Source: Terebella lapidaria (taxonomy: Eukaryota; Annelida; Polychaeta; Terebellida; Terebellidae). Taken from it: a stretch of DNA of 64,000 nucleotides. Below the pieces are notes generated by a model. That model saw nothing but the letters and a program-made list of their open reading frames with translations. It made no database searches and was not told where the DNA came from. The stretch lies in assembly GCA_949152475.1 (NCBI GenBank), contig OX424559.1, positions 18,445,809-18,509,808 on the forward strand, read 5' to 3'. This document shows positions 34,691 through 44,495 of the stretch, piece by piece; position 1 is the stretch's first letter; every line of letters starts with the position of its first letter. The position numbers and the translations under genes are program-made.

Positions 34691-36885
34691 CATACATACA
34701 TACATACATGATACATTTGTAAAGCGCCAGTTCCACTTGACAATGCTCAGTGGCGCTGTACAGAAGTTAATAACATAGATATTGGACATAGTTACTAAGA
34801 TACAAACATGGATTTATGTAACAAAATACTGGTTGAAGAGATGATGTTTAAGTTTTGTTTTAAAAGTACTTAAACTGGGTGCATCCCTGATGAGTTTGGG
34901 GAGGTTGTTCCATAGGGTAGCCGATGCCTTGGAAAATGATCGATCACCATAGGTTGCTAGTCGTGTGCGAGGAATGACCAGTTGGTTTTGAACCACAGAG
35001 CATAGCTGTCGGCCGTGACCTGGAGAGGACTGGAGGAGTTCCTGCAGGTAGGCGGGAGCCAGAGCGTTCAGTGCCTTGTAGGTGAGTAGAAGAACCTTGT
35101 ATTGTACCCTTAGATGAACAGGAAGCCAGTGTAAGGCCTTCAACACTGGGGTGATATGATCACGTCTCTTGGTTAAGGTGATCATCCTGGCAGCAGAGTT
35201 TTGAATGAGTTGGAGCCGTTTGATTTGACCCTGGGGAAGGCCGTACAACAGAACATTGTTGTTGTCAAGTCTGGCAGATATGAGGGCATGAACCAATGAC
35301 TCCGCAGACTTCTGTGTCAGGAACTTGCGGATCCTCCGATCTGTCTGAGGTAGAATGACATCGAGCGGCTGATGTTGCTGATCTGTGACTTCATGTTCAT
35401 CGATTCATCAAAGAGTACTCCCAGATTCCGTGCAACTGGAGATGCTTGGACGGTGGTGTTACCAACCTTGATACTGGACATGGGAAGCTTGTGCCGACTT
35501 TGAGGGGAGCATATTATAACAAACTCAGTTTTGTTTTCGTTTAGTTTGAGCTTGTTTAAACCCATCCAGGCAGCAATGTGGGCAACACATTGCTCCATTT
35601 TGCTCCAGGCAGCACTGATGGATTCAGCTGACTCCGTGTTAAATGGGAGGTACAGCTGTACATCGTCTGCATACATGTGCACTGACACATTATGAAGATG
35701 GGCGATACTAGCTATAGGAGACGTGTAGCAGATGAAGTCTTGAGGCCCTTTAACAGAGCCCTGGGGAACTCCGAAACGAAGACCTGCTGGTGAAGAGCTG
35801 ACCCCGTCGATGAACACAACTTGTTGACGAACTGAGAGGTAGGATTCAACCCATGCTGCGGCACCATCATGAATACCCAGGTCTTCTAGCCGATGGAGGA
35901 GCAGTGCATGATCGATCGTATCAAAAGCTGCCGACAGGTCCAGGAGTAGCAACAGCACTCCTTGGGACCTGTCAACAGCACAGATGATATCGTTGTGGAC
36001 TCTCGTGAGAGCCGTTTCGACTGAATGTTTTGGCCTGTACGCCGACTGTTCCTGTGGCAGCATGTCATTGTTAGACAAATGACATGAGTATTGACGAACT
36101 GCTGCTTTCTCAATAACTTTTCCCATGACGGGCAAATTTGAGACAGGGCGGTAATTAGAGAAGCACTCCTTATCCAATGAGGGCTTCTTTAACAAGGGCG
36201 TAACCATGGCAGTTTTGAGAGCCGAGGGGAATGTTCCAGTGACAAGCGAAAGATTTAAAATGTTCATGATAGCAGGTGCTAAGATGTCACAGTTCTCTTT
36301 TAGGAGGCCCGTTGGAACTGGGTCAAGTGAACAACTTTTTACCGGCAGAGCCATGATGATCTTGGTCACATCGTCCAGGCTGAGAGGTTCAAGAGATTCA
36401 AGGTTTGATTCAGGACACTTTTGACTAGGAATTACAGTATTCCTGTGGTCAGCTGGTAAGCGATCTAGTAGATCTCTGATCTTTTCAACTTTAGTGGTGA
36501 AGAAGTCGCTGAATTGATTTGCTAGCGACTGTGCACAACTGTATGATGGTAACAATCGTTGTTTGTCCCTGTGTAGCAGTTTGTTCAAGAGTTTGAACAT
36601 TGACCGCTGGTCTGTACACTCTTCTATGGCAGTGTTGTAGTACTGTCGCTTCCCATTTCGTATCATTTGGTTCACGACATTCCTCTGCATGACGTAAATC
36701 TCTCTGTGCACCGTTAGGCCTGAAGCTCGCCAGCGTTCTTCGGCCTTCCGACGAGCTTTCTTTGCCTCTATGATGTCTGGGGTAATCCATGGCACTGGTG
36801 GATGAAGAGAAACAGTTTTGGTTTTCAAGGGGGCATGTTTGTCAACAACGTCCTTCAAGCAAACGTTGTACTGCTCAAGCTTGTA
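34691..36885 (-). mobile_element. CR1/L2-type LINE, 5'-truncated
   Basis: 2.2-kb insertion in the transposase-like gene, flanked by TACTTGTA at 34,683-34,690 and 36,886-36,893 (8-bp target duplication). The 3' end, at the low-coordinate side, has the L2/CR1-like tail GGCGCTTTACAAATG followed by TATG repeats and no poly(A). The 5' end is truncated within ORF2 upstream of the RT. Confidence 0.85.
34814..36879 (-). pseudogene. LINE ORF2: reverse transcriptase and C-terminal region
   Basis: Starts inside the linker after the endonuclease (DKHAPLKTKTVSLHPPVPW). RT blocks follow: PVSNLPVMGKVIEKA, LLDLSAAFDTIDHALLLHRL, RFGVPQGSV and the active-site MYADDVQLY. After RT come NKTEFVIICSPQ and RNLGVLFDESM. 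A single one-base frameshift at about 35,331-35,338 throws the frame off; the downstream frame continues with RIRKFLTQKS, LQLIQNSAARMI and ALHWLPVHLRVQYK, the usual C-terminal block of CR1/L2 ORF2, to a stop at 34,814. The endonuclease is absent through 5' truncation. With one frameshift and intact RT motifs the copy is moderately young. Confidence 0.9.
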
Positions 36886-37120
36886 TACTTGTATACCCTG
36901 TGCTTAATTGGAAACGTGAAGGTTAATAATTGATTGATAATTCAGTGTATGCATACCTGTGGATGAAGAGAAACAGTTTTGGTTTTCAAGGGGGCATGTT
37001 TGTCAACAACGTCCTTCAAGCAAACGTTGTACTGCTCAAGCTTGTATACTTGTATACCCTGTGCTTAATTGGAAACGTGAAGGTTAATAATTGATTGATA
37101 ATTCAGTGTATGCATACCTG
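36799..37120. repeat. 161-bp perfect tandem duplication
   Basis: 36,799-36,959 and 36,960-37,120 are identical by eye. Each copy includes the truncated 5' end of the LINE, its target duplication and 66 bp of flank. The duplication therefore came after the LINE inserted and is recent, or is an assembly artefact. Confidence 0.9.
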
Positions 37121-37461
37121 TATGTCGCTTGCAGGTTTATACTGGTTGAAAAAGGAAAAGGACACCAGTGACTGAACCAGTGACGGAAGTAAATGAAGCA
37201 GCGAGGCTTACGGTAGGGAGTTTCGTCGGTTTCCTTAGAGATGGGCAATTCGATCTTGGGCGAATTGTCTCAGTCGATCCCAATTCGGTGAGAGTCGCCC
37301 TTTACCGAGGGCATTTAAAAGGAATTTGGCAGAAACTACGTACAAACAGCAGCAAGACAGTGACAACAACGATCGCTTTGGACACACTCATATATGGTGC
37401 TGTGTTTAACTTGACCCAGAGCAGAAAAATACCAAAAGAAATGAAGGCCAAATTTGTATCA

Positions 37462-37488
37462 TACAGTTGAAGCTGAACCAAAGTTTAC
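37462..37488 (-). repeat. inner inverted repeat, right copy
   Basis: Inverted counterpart of 33,230-33,256 (TACAGTTGAAGCTGAACCAA and seven more). The stop codon of the transposase-like gene (37,468-37,470) lies inside it. Confidence 0.75.
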
Positions 37489-37919
37489 ATGCGCACAGGC
37501 GCGCGTTGCGTCTGAGCAATGACCCACGCTAGCATGCTTGGCATCGGCAAGGAACACATTTATCCAAGCTAGCTTCCTCAAAGTGGTAAGCTAGCGCACT
37601 AAGCCTGAGCCAGTGACCATGCAAGCCCAGTGTGTCTGCGCAAAGTGATACAAAACGTCATTTGCGATTTGTTGCCAAAACTCAGTCACAACCCGCCGCT
37701 CGGGAACTAAATTATGCATATTGATATAAAAGCGATGGTGCCTTGCATGGACATTTTACTTCATGATGTTTTTCAATCACGGGTATTTTACCTCCGGTGA
37801 ACAGTCCACCCCCTCCCCATGTGAATAATGGTTCATATAGTTCTTGCACATTAATACTTGCTTAATTACATGCAGTGACTGGGAAAATTAGTGACAGTGG
37901 ATGAAGGTGTGATGTGAGG

Positions 37920-39255
37920 GGCAAAAAGTGCAATGTAAGTGGCTAGAGGTGCAGTGTGAGTGGCTAGATGTGTAATATGAGTGGTCAGATGTGTACCGGG
38001 AGTGGCTAAATGTGCAGTATGTGTATAGCTAAATGAGTGATATCAATGGCTATAGGTGTAATGTGAGTGGCCAGGAGTGTAATGTGAGTTGCTAGAGGTG
38101 CAGTGTGAGTGGCCAAAGGTGTAATATGAGTGGCCAGAGGTGCAATGTGAGTGGCTAAATATGTAGCGTGAGTGGCTAGAGGTGTAATTTGAGTGATTAG
38201 AGTAGTAATATGAATGGCTAGATGTGTAATGTGAGTGACTAGAAGTGCAATATCAGTGGCTAAAGATGTCACGTGAGTGGCCAAAAGTGCAGTGTCAGTG
38301 GCTTAAGCTGTAATAGAATTACCAAATATGTACTGTGAGTGGCTAAAGGTGTAGTGTCAGTGGCTAAGGGTGTAATATAAGTGGCCAGATATATTATTCT
38401 TAGTGGCTAGAGGTGTAACGTGAGTGGCTAGATGTGCAGTGTGAGTGGCCAAAGGTGTAATATGAGTGGCCAGATACGTGTTGTGAGCGGCTAAATGAGC
38501 AATGTCAATGACTGTATGTATAATGTGAGTGACCAGGGGTGTAATGTGCGTGGCTAAAGGTGCAATGGGAATGGCCAAAAGTCCAGTGTCCGTGGCTTAA
38601 GCTGTAATATAATAAACCAAATATGTACTATGAGTGGCTAGAGGTGTATATGAGTGGCCATATGTGTGTTGTGTGTGACCAGAAGTGTACTGTGCGTGAT
38701 TAGGTGTGCAATGTGAGTGCCTGGAGGTGTAATGTGCGTGGGCCAAAAGTCCAGTGTCAGTGGCTTAATATAATCAACCAAATATGTACTGTGAGTGGCT
38801 AGAGGTGTAATATGAGTGGCCAGATGTGCAATGTGAGTGGCTAGAGGTGTAGCGTGCGTAGCTAGAGGTATAATGTGAGTGGGTAGAAGTGCAGTGTGAG
38901 TGGCCAAAGGTGTAATATGAGTGGCAAGATGTGTACTGTTAGTGGCTAGAGGTGCAATGTGATTGGCCAAATGTTTTTTTCTGTTAGTGGCTAGAGGTGC
39001 AATGTGAGTGACCAAATGTTTTTTTTCTGTTAGTGGCTAGAGGTGTAGTGTGAGTGGCTAAATGACCAATTTTAATGACTATATGTGTAATGTGAGTGAC
39101 TAGAGGTGTAATGCGAGTGACTAGAGATGTAATGTGAGTTGCTAGAAGTGCAGTGTGAGTGGCCAAAGGTGTAATATGAATGGCTAGATGTGCAACGTGA
39201 GTGGCTAGAGGTGTAATGTTAGTGGCTAGAGGTACAGTGTGAGTGGCTAAAGGTG
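37920..39255 (-). repeat. 21-bp minisatellite array, right arm, inner part
   Basis: Degenerate copies of the same 21-bp unit as the left arm but on the opposite strand (plus strand reads gtgtaatgtgagtggctaga). Interrupted by small unrelated stretches such as the 'ttttttctgttagtgg' blocks near 38,970-39,035, which are themselves duplicated. Confidence 0.85.
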
Positions 39256-39260
39256 TAATA

Positions 39261-40033
39261 GAGAGCTTAAGATTTGATACGTGTACGCGTACGTCTGGAC
39301 CTACACGGCTGTCTTGGCGTTTACGTCACACTGAATTGGCTTAAGATTTATTGTCATAACTCGAACGTGAACATGCTCCAGGAAGTGGAATGAACACGTG
39401 TTAGTTGGGCATTGGAAATCGACGACTACAGCAGATCGCTGCTGGGGCCCAAGTACCATATCCTGCGCTTTCCTCTATATTCAATAAGGATTTAAAAGGT
39501 GACAGACGGATTAAATGGCATTCATTTAGTGCACGAGTAGTATTAAGGTGCAGCGTAGTCTGCCTACGCCCTTGGTATAGCTACGCTACGCAGCGCAGTC
39601 TGCCTACGCCCTTGGTATAGCTACGCTCCTGGAATGTCACATGCCCCGTCTGTCCACGTGATCAGCAAAAGGTCGCATAAATAGTTTGTCGTATAAGCAC
39701 TGATAAGCAGTGTGTTTTCAACGTCTATAAAATAACACTTTTATGAGTTGAATCTGTCTGTTCTTCTAATCATAGTTGCAACATCATGTGCTCTCTCTGA
39801 TTGTAATAAAACTGGAGCCAAGGAACATATAAAGGATGTCTAAATAACAAATACACCAAATACATGTATACCTGTAGGCGTTTGTCATGTACGTGTAGAA
39901 TGGCCTGCAGACGCCGTTTTCGTGCTTGAACGCCAAGCGGCCAAACGTCAAGCGTCACAGCAACACAAGATTGCGTGACGTAATACACAAGCTTTTTAGC
40001 CGTACGCGTACACGTATCAAATCTTAGTCCCTC
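39261..40033. mobile_element. 773-bp nonautonomous TIR element inside the right arm
   Basis: Inverted termini of about 33 bp with three mismatches (left GAGAGCTTAAGATTTGATAC, right complement GAGGGACTAAGATTTGATAC, both continuing GTGTACGCGTACG). It is flanked by TAATA at 39,256-39,260 and 40,034-40,038. Removing the element and one TAATA restores an ordinary minisatellite unit (ggtgtaatatgagtgg), which proves the insertion and its edges. Inside, a block of about 40 bp (agtctgcctacgcccttggt...) is tandemly duplicated near 39,555-39,628. No transposase is encoded. A fragment of the family lies at 2,280-2,380. Confidence 0.85.
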
Positions 40034-40372
40034 TAATATGAGTGGCCAGATGTGTACTGTGAGTGGCTAGAGTTGTAATGTGAATGGCTGAATGTGTAAT
40101 GTGAGTGGCCAGATGTGTACTGCGAGTGGCTAGAGTTGTATTGTGAGTGGCTGAATGTTTTGCTGTTAGTGGCTAGAAGTGCAGTGTGAGTGGCCAGATG
40201 TTTTGCTGTTAGTGGCTAGAGGTGTAGTGTGAGTGGATAAATGACCTATTTTAATGATTATAGATGTAATGTGAGTGGCTAGGGGTGAACTGTGAGTGGC
40301 CAAAAGTGTAATATGAGTGGCTAGATATGTGCTGTGAGTAGCTAGAATTGTGATATGAGTAGCTAAATGTAC
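40034..40372 (-). repeat. 21-bp minisatellite array, right arm, outer part
   Basis: Continuation of the right-arm array beyond the 773-bp insertion, fading out near 40,372. It includes the same 'ttttgctgttagtggc' sub-block seen in the inner part. Confidence 0.8.
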
Positions 40373-40443
40373 TACAGTACTAACTACTAGTAAACGTGCT
40401 ATATTACCGACGAATCGTGTATACACTGCTGAAGCTCATAAAA

Positions 40444-40594
40444 CTGGTTCCACACCAAACCCGTGCGTCCGTTTACGGATCCGTTTTCTAACATCCGTAG
40501 TTTTATTGTCATTTAGAACTCGGCTCTAGAAAATGACGGATGTTAATGACAAAACGGATCCGTAAACGGACGCACAGACTTGATGTGGAATCAG
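40444..40594. mobile_element. 151-bp palindromic MITE
   Basis: Near-perfect hairpin: left CTGGTTCCACACCAAACCCG then TGCGTCCGTTTACGGATCCG; the right side is the reverse complement with a few changes, around a centre at about 40,520. Arms are about 55 bp. Noncoding, and no clear target duplication. Confidence 0.75.
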
Positions 40595-41112
40595 CTTTAT
40601 TAAAAGCTAACACAATTTCGATCCATAAAGATAAAATTGCAGATCATAGATTCGTTCCATAAATTTCCGTAAATGACCTTAGGGCAAACAAAAATAAACA
40701 TTTTTATTTTCAAGCCACACGGCAACATACGACAATATACAAATGTTGGCTTTTTTTGAGATTGACAACAGTACGGATATACGCCAAGATAATAATGTAG
40801 CCACCGACAATTGAAAATGTAATTATACGAGCGTACGTTATAATATTAAATCACTGTTGACGGGAAAATGCATCTTGAATACACTTTACAGGAAAATGCC
40901 CCTACAAACCAGCAATACTTTTTGGTCCTGTGGACTCTCGTTCAGACAGACTTTAAGTATTAAATTAAGTTGGGAGGTTAATACAACTGAAAAGTGAAAT
41001 TGGTTTTACAATAATACAACATTCATGTCGAGCTATTTCAGTCGCGTTGGCGTATTCAAGACGTACGGCAGTCACCACGATGAATACATACACGAATGTA
41101 CATGACATCGAG
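40595..41112. other. noncoding; no gene recognised
   Basis: AT-rich stretch downstream of the kinase gene's stop codon; nothing further seen. It probably includes that gene's 3' untranslated region. Confidence 0.5.
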
Positions 41113-43208
41113 TTAACCCTTCTTTATGATATGTTTATTCAATAATTCTACGCCTTCAGCCATTTGTTTTGATTTAAACTTGAGCGCCACTTTCTTAAGA
41201 TGGTTATTGCATATGCCCAGCAAATTGCAGAAATCTTCAATGAGATAACCTAGTGCATAAAGATCTGTACCTTTGGAAGCCACGCAGTTCTTGAAAATCA
41301 TGTCTGGATCAATCCATGGACAAGTTTTGGCCGTTCTGGCTCGATTTCGCTTTGGGATGTCTAACGCTCCAGCATCCTTGACAAAACATGCCTTGCCGAA
41401 ATCTACGATGCATATTTTAATTTGTTTCTTAATTTGTTTCTTACTTCCGCAAGAAACCATCACATTGCCAACATGCAAATCATTATGAAGGATATTTTCC
41501 CCATGTATATAGGAGACACCAAGGGAAAGAGAATTGCATACATCGAACACATTAGTCACGAGTATAGGTTTCGTGGATTGACTTGACGCGCTAAGCAAGT
41601 TGCAGCCAGGAACAAATTCCATGGCTATCAAGTGGAGTGATTGGTTGTAGCCCACCAAGTTCGGCGTGTACATACACGCGTTCAACATTAACAAAATCTG
41701 AACTTCGTTCAGGAGTTCTTCCGAGCTTGTCTTTTTATTTAAATACTTGACGAAGATCTTCGCAGCGGATCGTTTGAATCCAACAGTATATAGTCGACCA
41801 AACGAGCCATGGGACGATAGTGCTTGTCTCCGACCAATGCCTCTTCTTGTATTTCGAAGAGAGACAGTAAAGAACTGACATGTGCATCTTTTCCAGTGTC
41901 AATGTGTTCTTGTCGAGGGATGTTGTGTGCGTCACTTCCGGTGTCAATGTGCTCTGGTCGAGGGATGGCGAATGCGTCACTTCCGGTGTCAATGTGCTCT
42001 GGTAGAGGGATGTCGAATGCGTCACTTCCAGTGTCAATGTGCTCTGGTAGAGGGATGTAGAATGCGTCACTTCCGGTGTTGATGGGCTCTGGTCGAGGGA
42101 TGTCGAATGCGTCACTTCCGGTGTCAATGTGCTTTCGTAGAGGGATGTCGAATGCGTCACTTCCGGTGTCAATGTGCTCTGGTAGAGGGATGTCAAATGC
42201 GTCACTTCCGATGTCAATGTGCTCTGGTAGAGGGATGTCAAATGCGTCACTTCCGGTGTCAATGTGCTCTGGTAGAGGGATGTTGAATGCGTCACTTCCG
42301 GTGTCAATGTGCTCTGGTAGAGGGATGTCGAATGAGTCACTTCCGGTGTCAATGTGCTCTGGTAGAGGGATGTAGAATGCGTCACTTCCAGTGTCAATGT
42401 GCTCTGGTATAGGGATGTAGAATGCGTCACTTCCGGTGTCGATGGGCTCTGGTCGAGGGATGTCGAATGCGTCACTTCCGGTGTCAATGTGCTCTGGTAG
42501 AGGGATGTCAAATGCGTCACTTCCGGTGTCAATGTGCTCTGGTAGAGGGATGTCGAATGCGTCACTTCCGGTGTCAATGTGCTCTGGTAGAGGGATGTCG
42601 AATGCGTCACTTCCATTGTCAATGTGCTCTGGTAGAGGGATGTTGAATGCGTCACTTCCAGTGTCAATGTGCTCTGGTAGAGGGATGTAGAATGCGTCAC
42701 TTCCGGTGTCGATGGGCTCTGGTCGAGGGATGTCGACTGCGTCACTTCCGGTGTCAATGTGCTCTGGTAGAGGGATGTCGAATGCGTCACTTCCGGTGTC
42801 AATGTGCTCTGGTAGAGGGATGTCGAATGCGTCACTTCCGGTGTCAATGTGCTCTGGTAGAGGGATGTCGAATGCGTCACTTCCGGTGTCAATGTGCTCT
42901 GGTAGAGGGATGTCGAATGCGTCACTTCCGGTATCAATGTGCTCTGGTAGAGGGATGTCGAATGCGTCACTTCCATTGTCAATGTGCTCTGGTAGAGGGA
43001 TGTTAAGTGCGTCACTTCCGGTGGCAACGTGTTCTGGCTCAGTATGATGGATATTCTGGTCCACGTTGTTAAATTTAACGTTGTAGTAGTACGTTCGCTT
43101 TCCTTTGATCTGCACTCTCAATTTATAGACGCCAAGTTCGTTCCTAAGATATAGCAATAAAATGTTCATTTGAACGGCATCTCTGTTGTATTGTTTATAA
43201 TGTTCCAT
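41113..43208 (-). pseudogene. divergent protein kinase with N-terminal 15-residue repeats; one 2-bp frame break
   Basis: From the ATG at 43,208 one frame gives a short lead (MEHYKQYNRDAVQMNILLLY), about 25 repeats of PLPEHIDTGSDAFDI, then LSLFEIQEEALVGDKHYRPM. A second frame gives a kinase domain: FKRSAAKIFVKYL (ATP-site Lys), EELLNEVQILLMLN (helix C Glu), IAMEFVPGCNLL (hinge), HNDLHVGNVMV (catalytic loop with Asp and Asn), IVDFGKACF (DFG), and TDLYALGYLIEDF, stop at 41,113-41,115. The frames part at a TATATA run (41,787-41,792); two extra bases there account for the shift. Key catalytic residues are present, so the kinase would be active-looking if read through. The gene is either a very recent pseudogene, a length-polymorphic allele or an assembly error. 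The glycine loop is poorly conserved. Substrate unknown. Confidence 0.7.
41890..43030 (-). repeat. 45-bp coding minisatellite in the kinase gene
   Basis: About 25 head-to-tail copies of a 45-bp unit (cacttccggtgtcaatgtgc then tctggtagagggatgtcgaa and tgcgt), encoding PLPEHIDTGSDAFDI. A variant unit (gatgggctctggtcgag) recurs at about 42,079, 42,439 and 42,709, spacings of exactly eight and six units, so the array grew partly by multi-unit duplication. As 45 is a multiple of three and the unit lacks stops in several frames, long open frames also exist in other frames on both strands; these are artefacts. Confidence 0.95.
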
Positions 43209-44186
43209 TATTTGCAATTAGTTGCACCGAAATCCTCGCTTCTTGAAAACAATTTACACACGCGGCTTCTGACGGAACGTGTATCTGCCTTGCAGCGTCT
43301 CTTTGTGGGTGGGGCACTGCAGTGAGCGTCTGGAGTGTCATCGCGATCTGAAAGTATGAAAATATTTATCAAAACCCTGTATTGATGACATTTAAGTTTG
43401 AGTTAGGCTATACCGAATTGTTTAGTAGTTTATTTTGGAATTAACACCGCTCCTGTTTCTGTCTGGATATGCTTCCCCTTACCAAGTTATCAAACACTTG
43501 CAGATATACCTTATACATGTTAGGTCCGTATGACCGTGGGTGTTTAATATCAATTTCATACATGGAATGAACTGTCTACAGTCGAGACGCTTCTAGATAG
43601 AGTTTGTTTTATGGGCACATAAGAATATAGTTGCACACTAATCACTGGCCACACTACATACGGTGAAGGAATTACTTTATTCATAGAAGGCCTCAGTCCC
43701 CTGTACATAGTGGAATACAAACAAAAAATGTCGGTGCAGTTTCATGTACAGAAAGAGGCGGATTATATAAATTTAGTATTTGGATGTATGGCATCAAAAT
43801 ATGTCTCATACATGGCATCTTCACTAAACAGCACGAACACTGAATGCATTATGAACGCCAATAAATCTTTCGTACATGATTCATTTTGGCAATATATGTA
43901 GATTTGAAATTTTCACATGCATATATTCATTGATGTACTTCGCAAGAAAGTGCTGCCTGATATAATTTGTGAGCACGATAAAAAAAATTCAACAACTTCC
44001 AAGCGTAATTCCTTTTTACAATACAAACAAAATGGTTGATTTTCACTGTCTTGTCTGGTACATTGATTTTAATGCCAGGTTCGGATTCGAACAACTTATA
44101 GTTTGTTCAAGACCAATATTTTTTCACATGCAAGTGAGTCTTTGTACATTTGGTACTGTTCAAGTTTTGTTATTTCATGTAAATTG
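43209..44186. other. noncoding; no gene recognised
   Basis: Region upstream of the kinase ATG. The stretch at 43,209-43,350 is GC-richer with CpG and may include the promoter or a 5' untranslated exon, but no motif was fixed. Nothing else recognised. Confidence 0.45.
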
Positions 44187-44495
44187 TCATGCCACATTTG
44201 GAGGGAAGCGCAGTACTGTACATTTGGCATGATATATCGGATATATTTCTGCACCGTACGTTAAAATGGGGACTATTATTTTATCAAATAGATCGAAACA
44301 CAGGTTTATTGACATGCCACCCGCATTCATGACAAGATGCTTTAACATAAATACAAGTACCTGCACATACAAAGTTGAAGAGGCAGCTTTGATCAGAAAA
44401 CAACAGTTTGTTTTGTTTTGTTGAGGTGCAAGTTTATATGAAGAGTCATGTATATGAAATTCTATTTTGGATCTATTGGTGACCTCGAACTTCAC
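44187..44495 (-). pseudogene. scrap of a LINE reverse transcriptase C-terminal region
   Basis: The frame contains LCFDLFDKIIVPILTYGAEI, which matches the block (LFDxxVxPILxYGxEIW) found after the RT domain in several LINE clades. No other ORF2 motif was found nearby, so it is a short relic. Confidence 0.55.

Larger units (their letters stand above)
33600..37470 (+). pseudogene. transposase-like gene with GHTHEDID motif, N-terminally incomplete and interrupted
   Basis: Plus-strand exons in the core of the foldback-like element. An exon ending at 33,700 reads SITISFLMVGHTHE and splices in phase to 34,006, giving DIDTKFSQNIHQ, so the junction forms GHTHEDID. An exon from about 34,103 gives NAVLRYKNWSSDERWLPEGG, LTLLKVQ, and a lysine-rich stretch to FLDFAQYSW, where a TGA stands in frame. 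The last exon (from about 37,136 after tcgcttgcag to 37,470) gives GSFVGFLRDGQFDLGRIVSV and ends RKIPKEMKAKFVSYS, with its stop inside the inner inverted repeat. I recall large animal and protist transposon proteins with an FLxxGHTHxDxD block followed by a WS..RW.P region, but cannot name the superfamily. The N-terminal part is missing and a LINE splits the gene. Confidence 0.5.
29945..40372. mobile_element. foldback-like element with inverted minisatellite arms
   Basis: Two arrays of one 21-bp minisatellite (tagccactcacattacacct-type) lie in opposite orientation at 29,945-32,915 and 37,920-40,372. Inside each lies a GCTAGC-rich stretch (about 33,060-33,230 and 37,488-37,650), and then a 27-bp inverted repeat with two mismatches (33,230-33,256 and 37,462-37,488). 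The core between them holds the 3' part of a transposase-like gene. This is the architecture of foldback elements, whose long inverted arms are tandem repeats. Later events are a LINE insertion in the core, a 161-bp duplication, and a TIR element in the right arm. No target duplication was found at the outer edges, so the true ends are uncertain. Confidence 0.6.

Noticed and set aside
37168-37470. Independent 100-codon host gene
   Set aside because: It follows an acceptor, its stop lies in the inner inverted repeat, and its blocks fit the C terminus of the transposase-like gene.
29945-40372. Inverted arrays as an assembly mirror artefact
   Set aside because: The arms differ in length, in base changes and in the 773-bp insertion present on one side only, so they are not one sequence read twice. 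The outer ends remain unproven.
41735-43027. Second long minus-strand frame and plus-strand Cys/Met-rich frames over the kinase repeats
   Set aside because: A 45-bp unit with no stops keeps several frames open automatically; only one frame leads into kinase-type sequence and has unique flanks.
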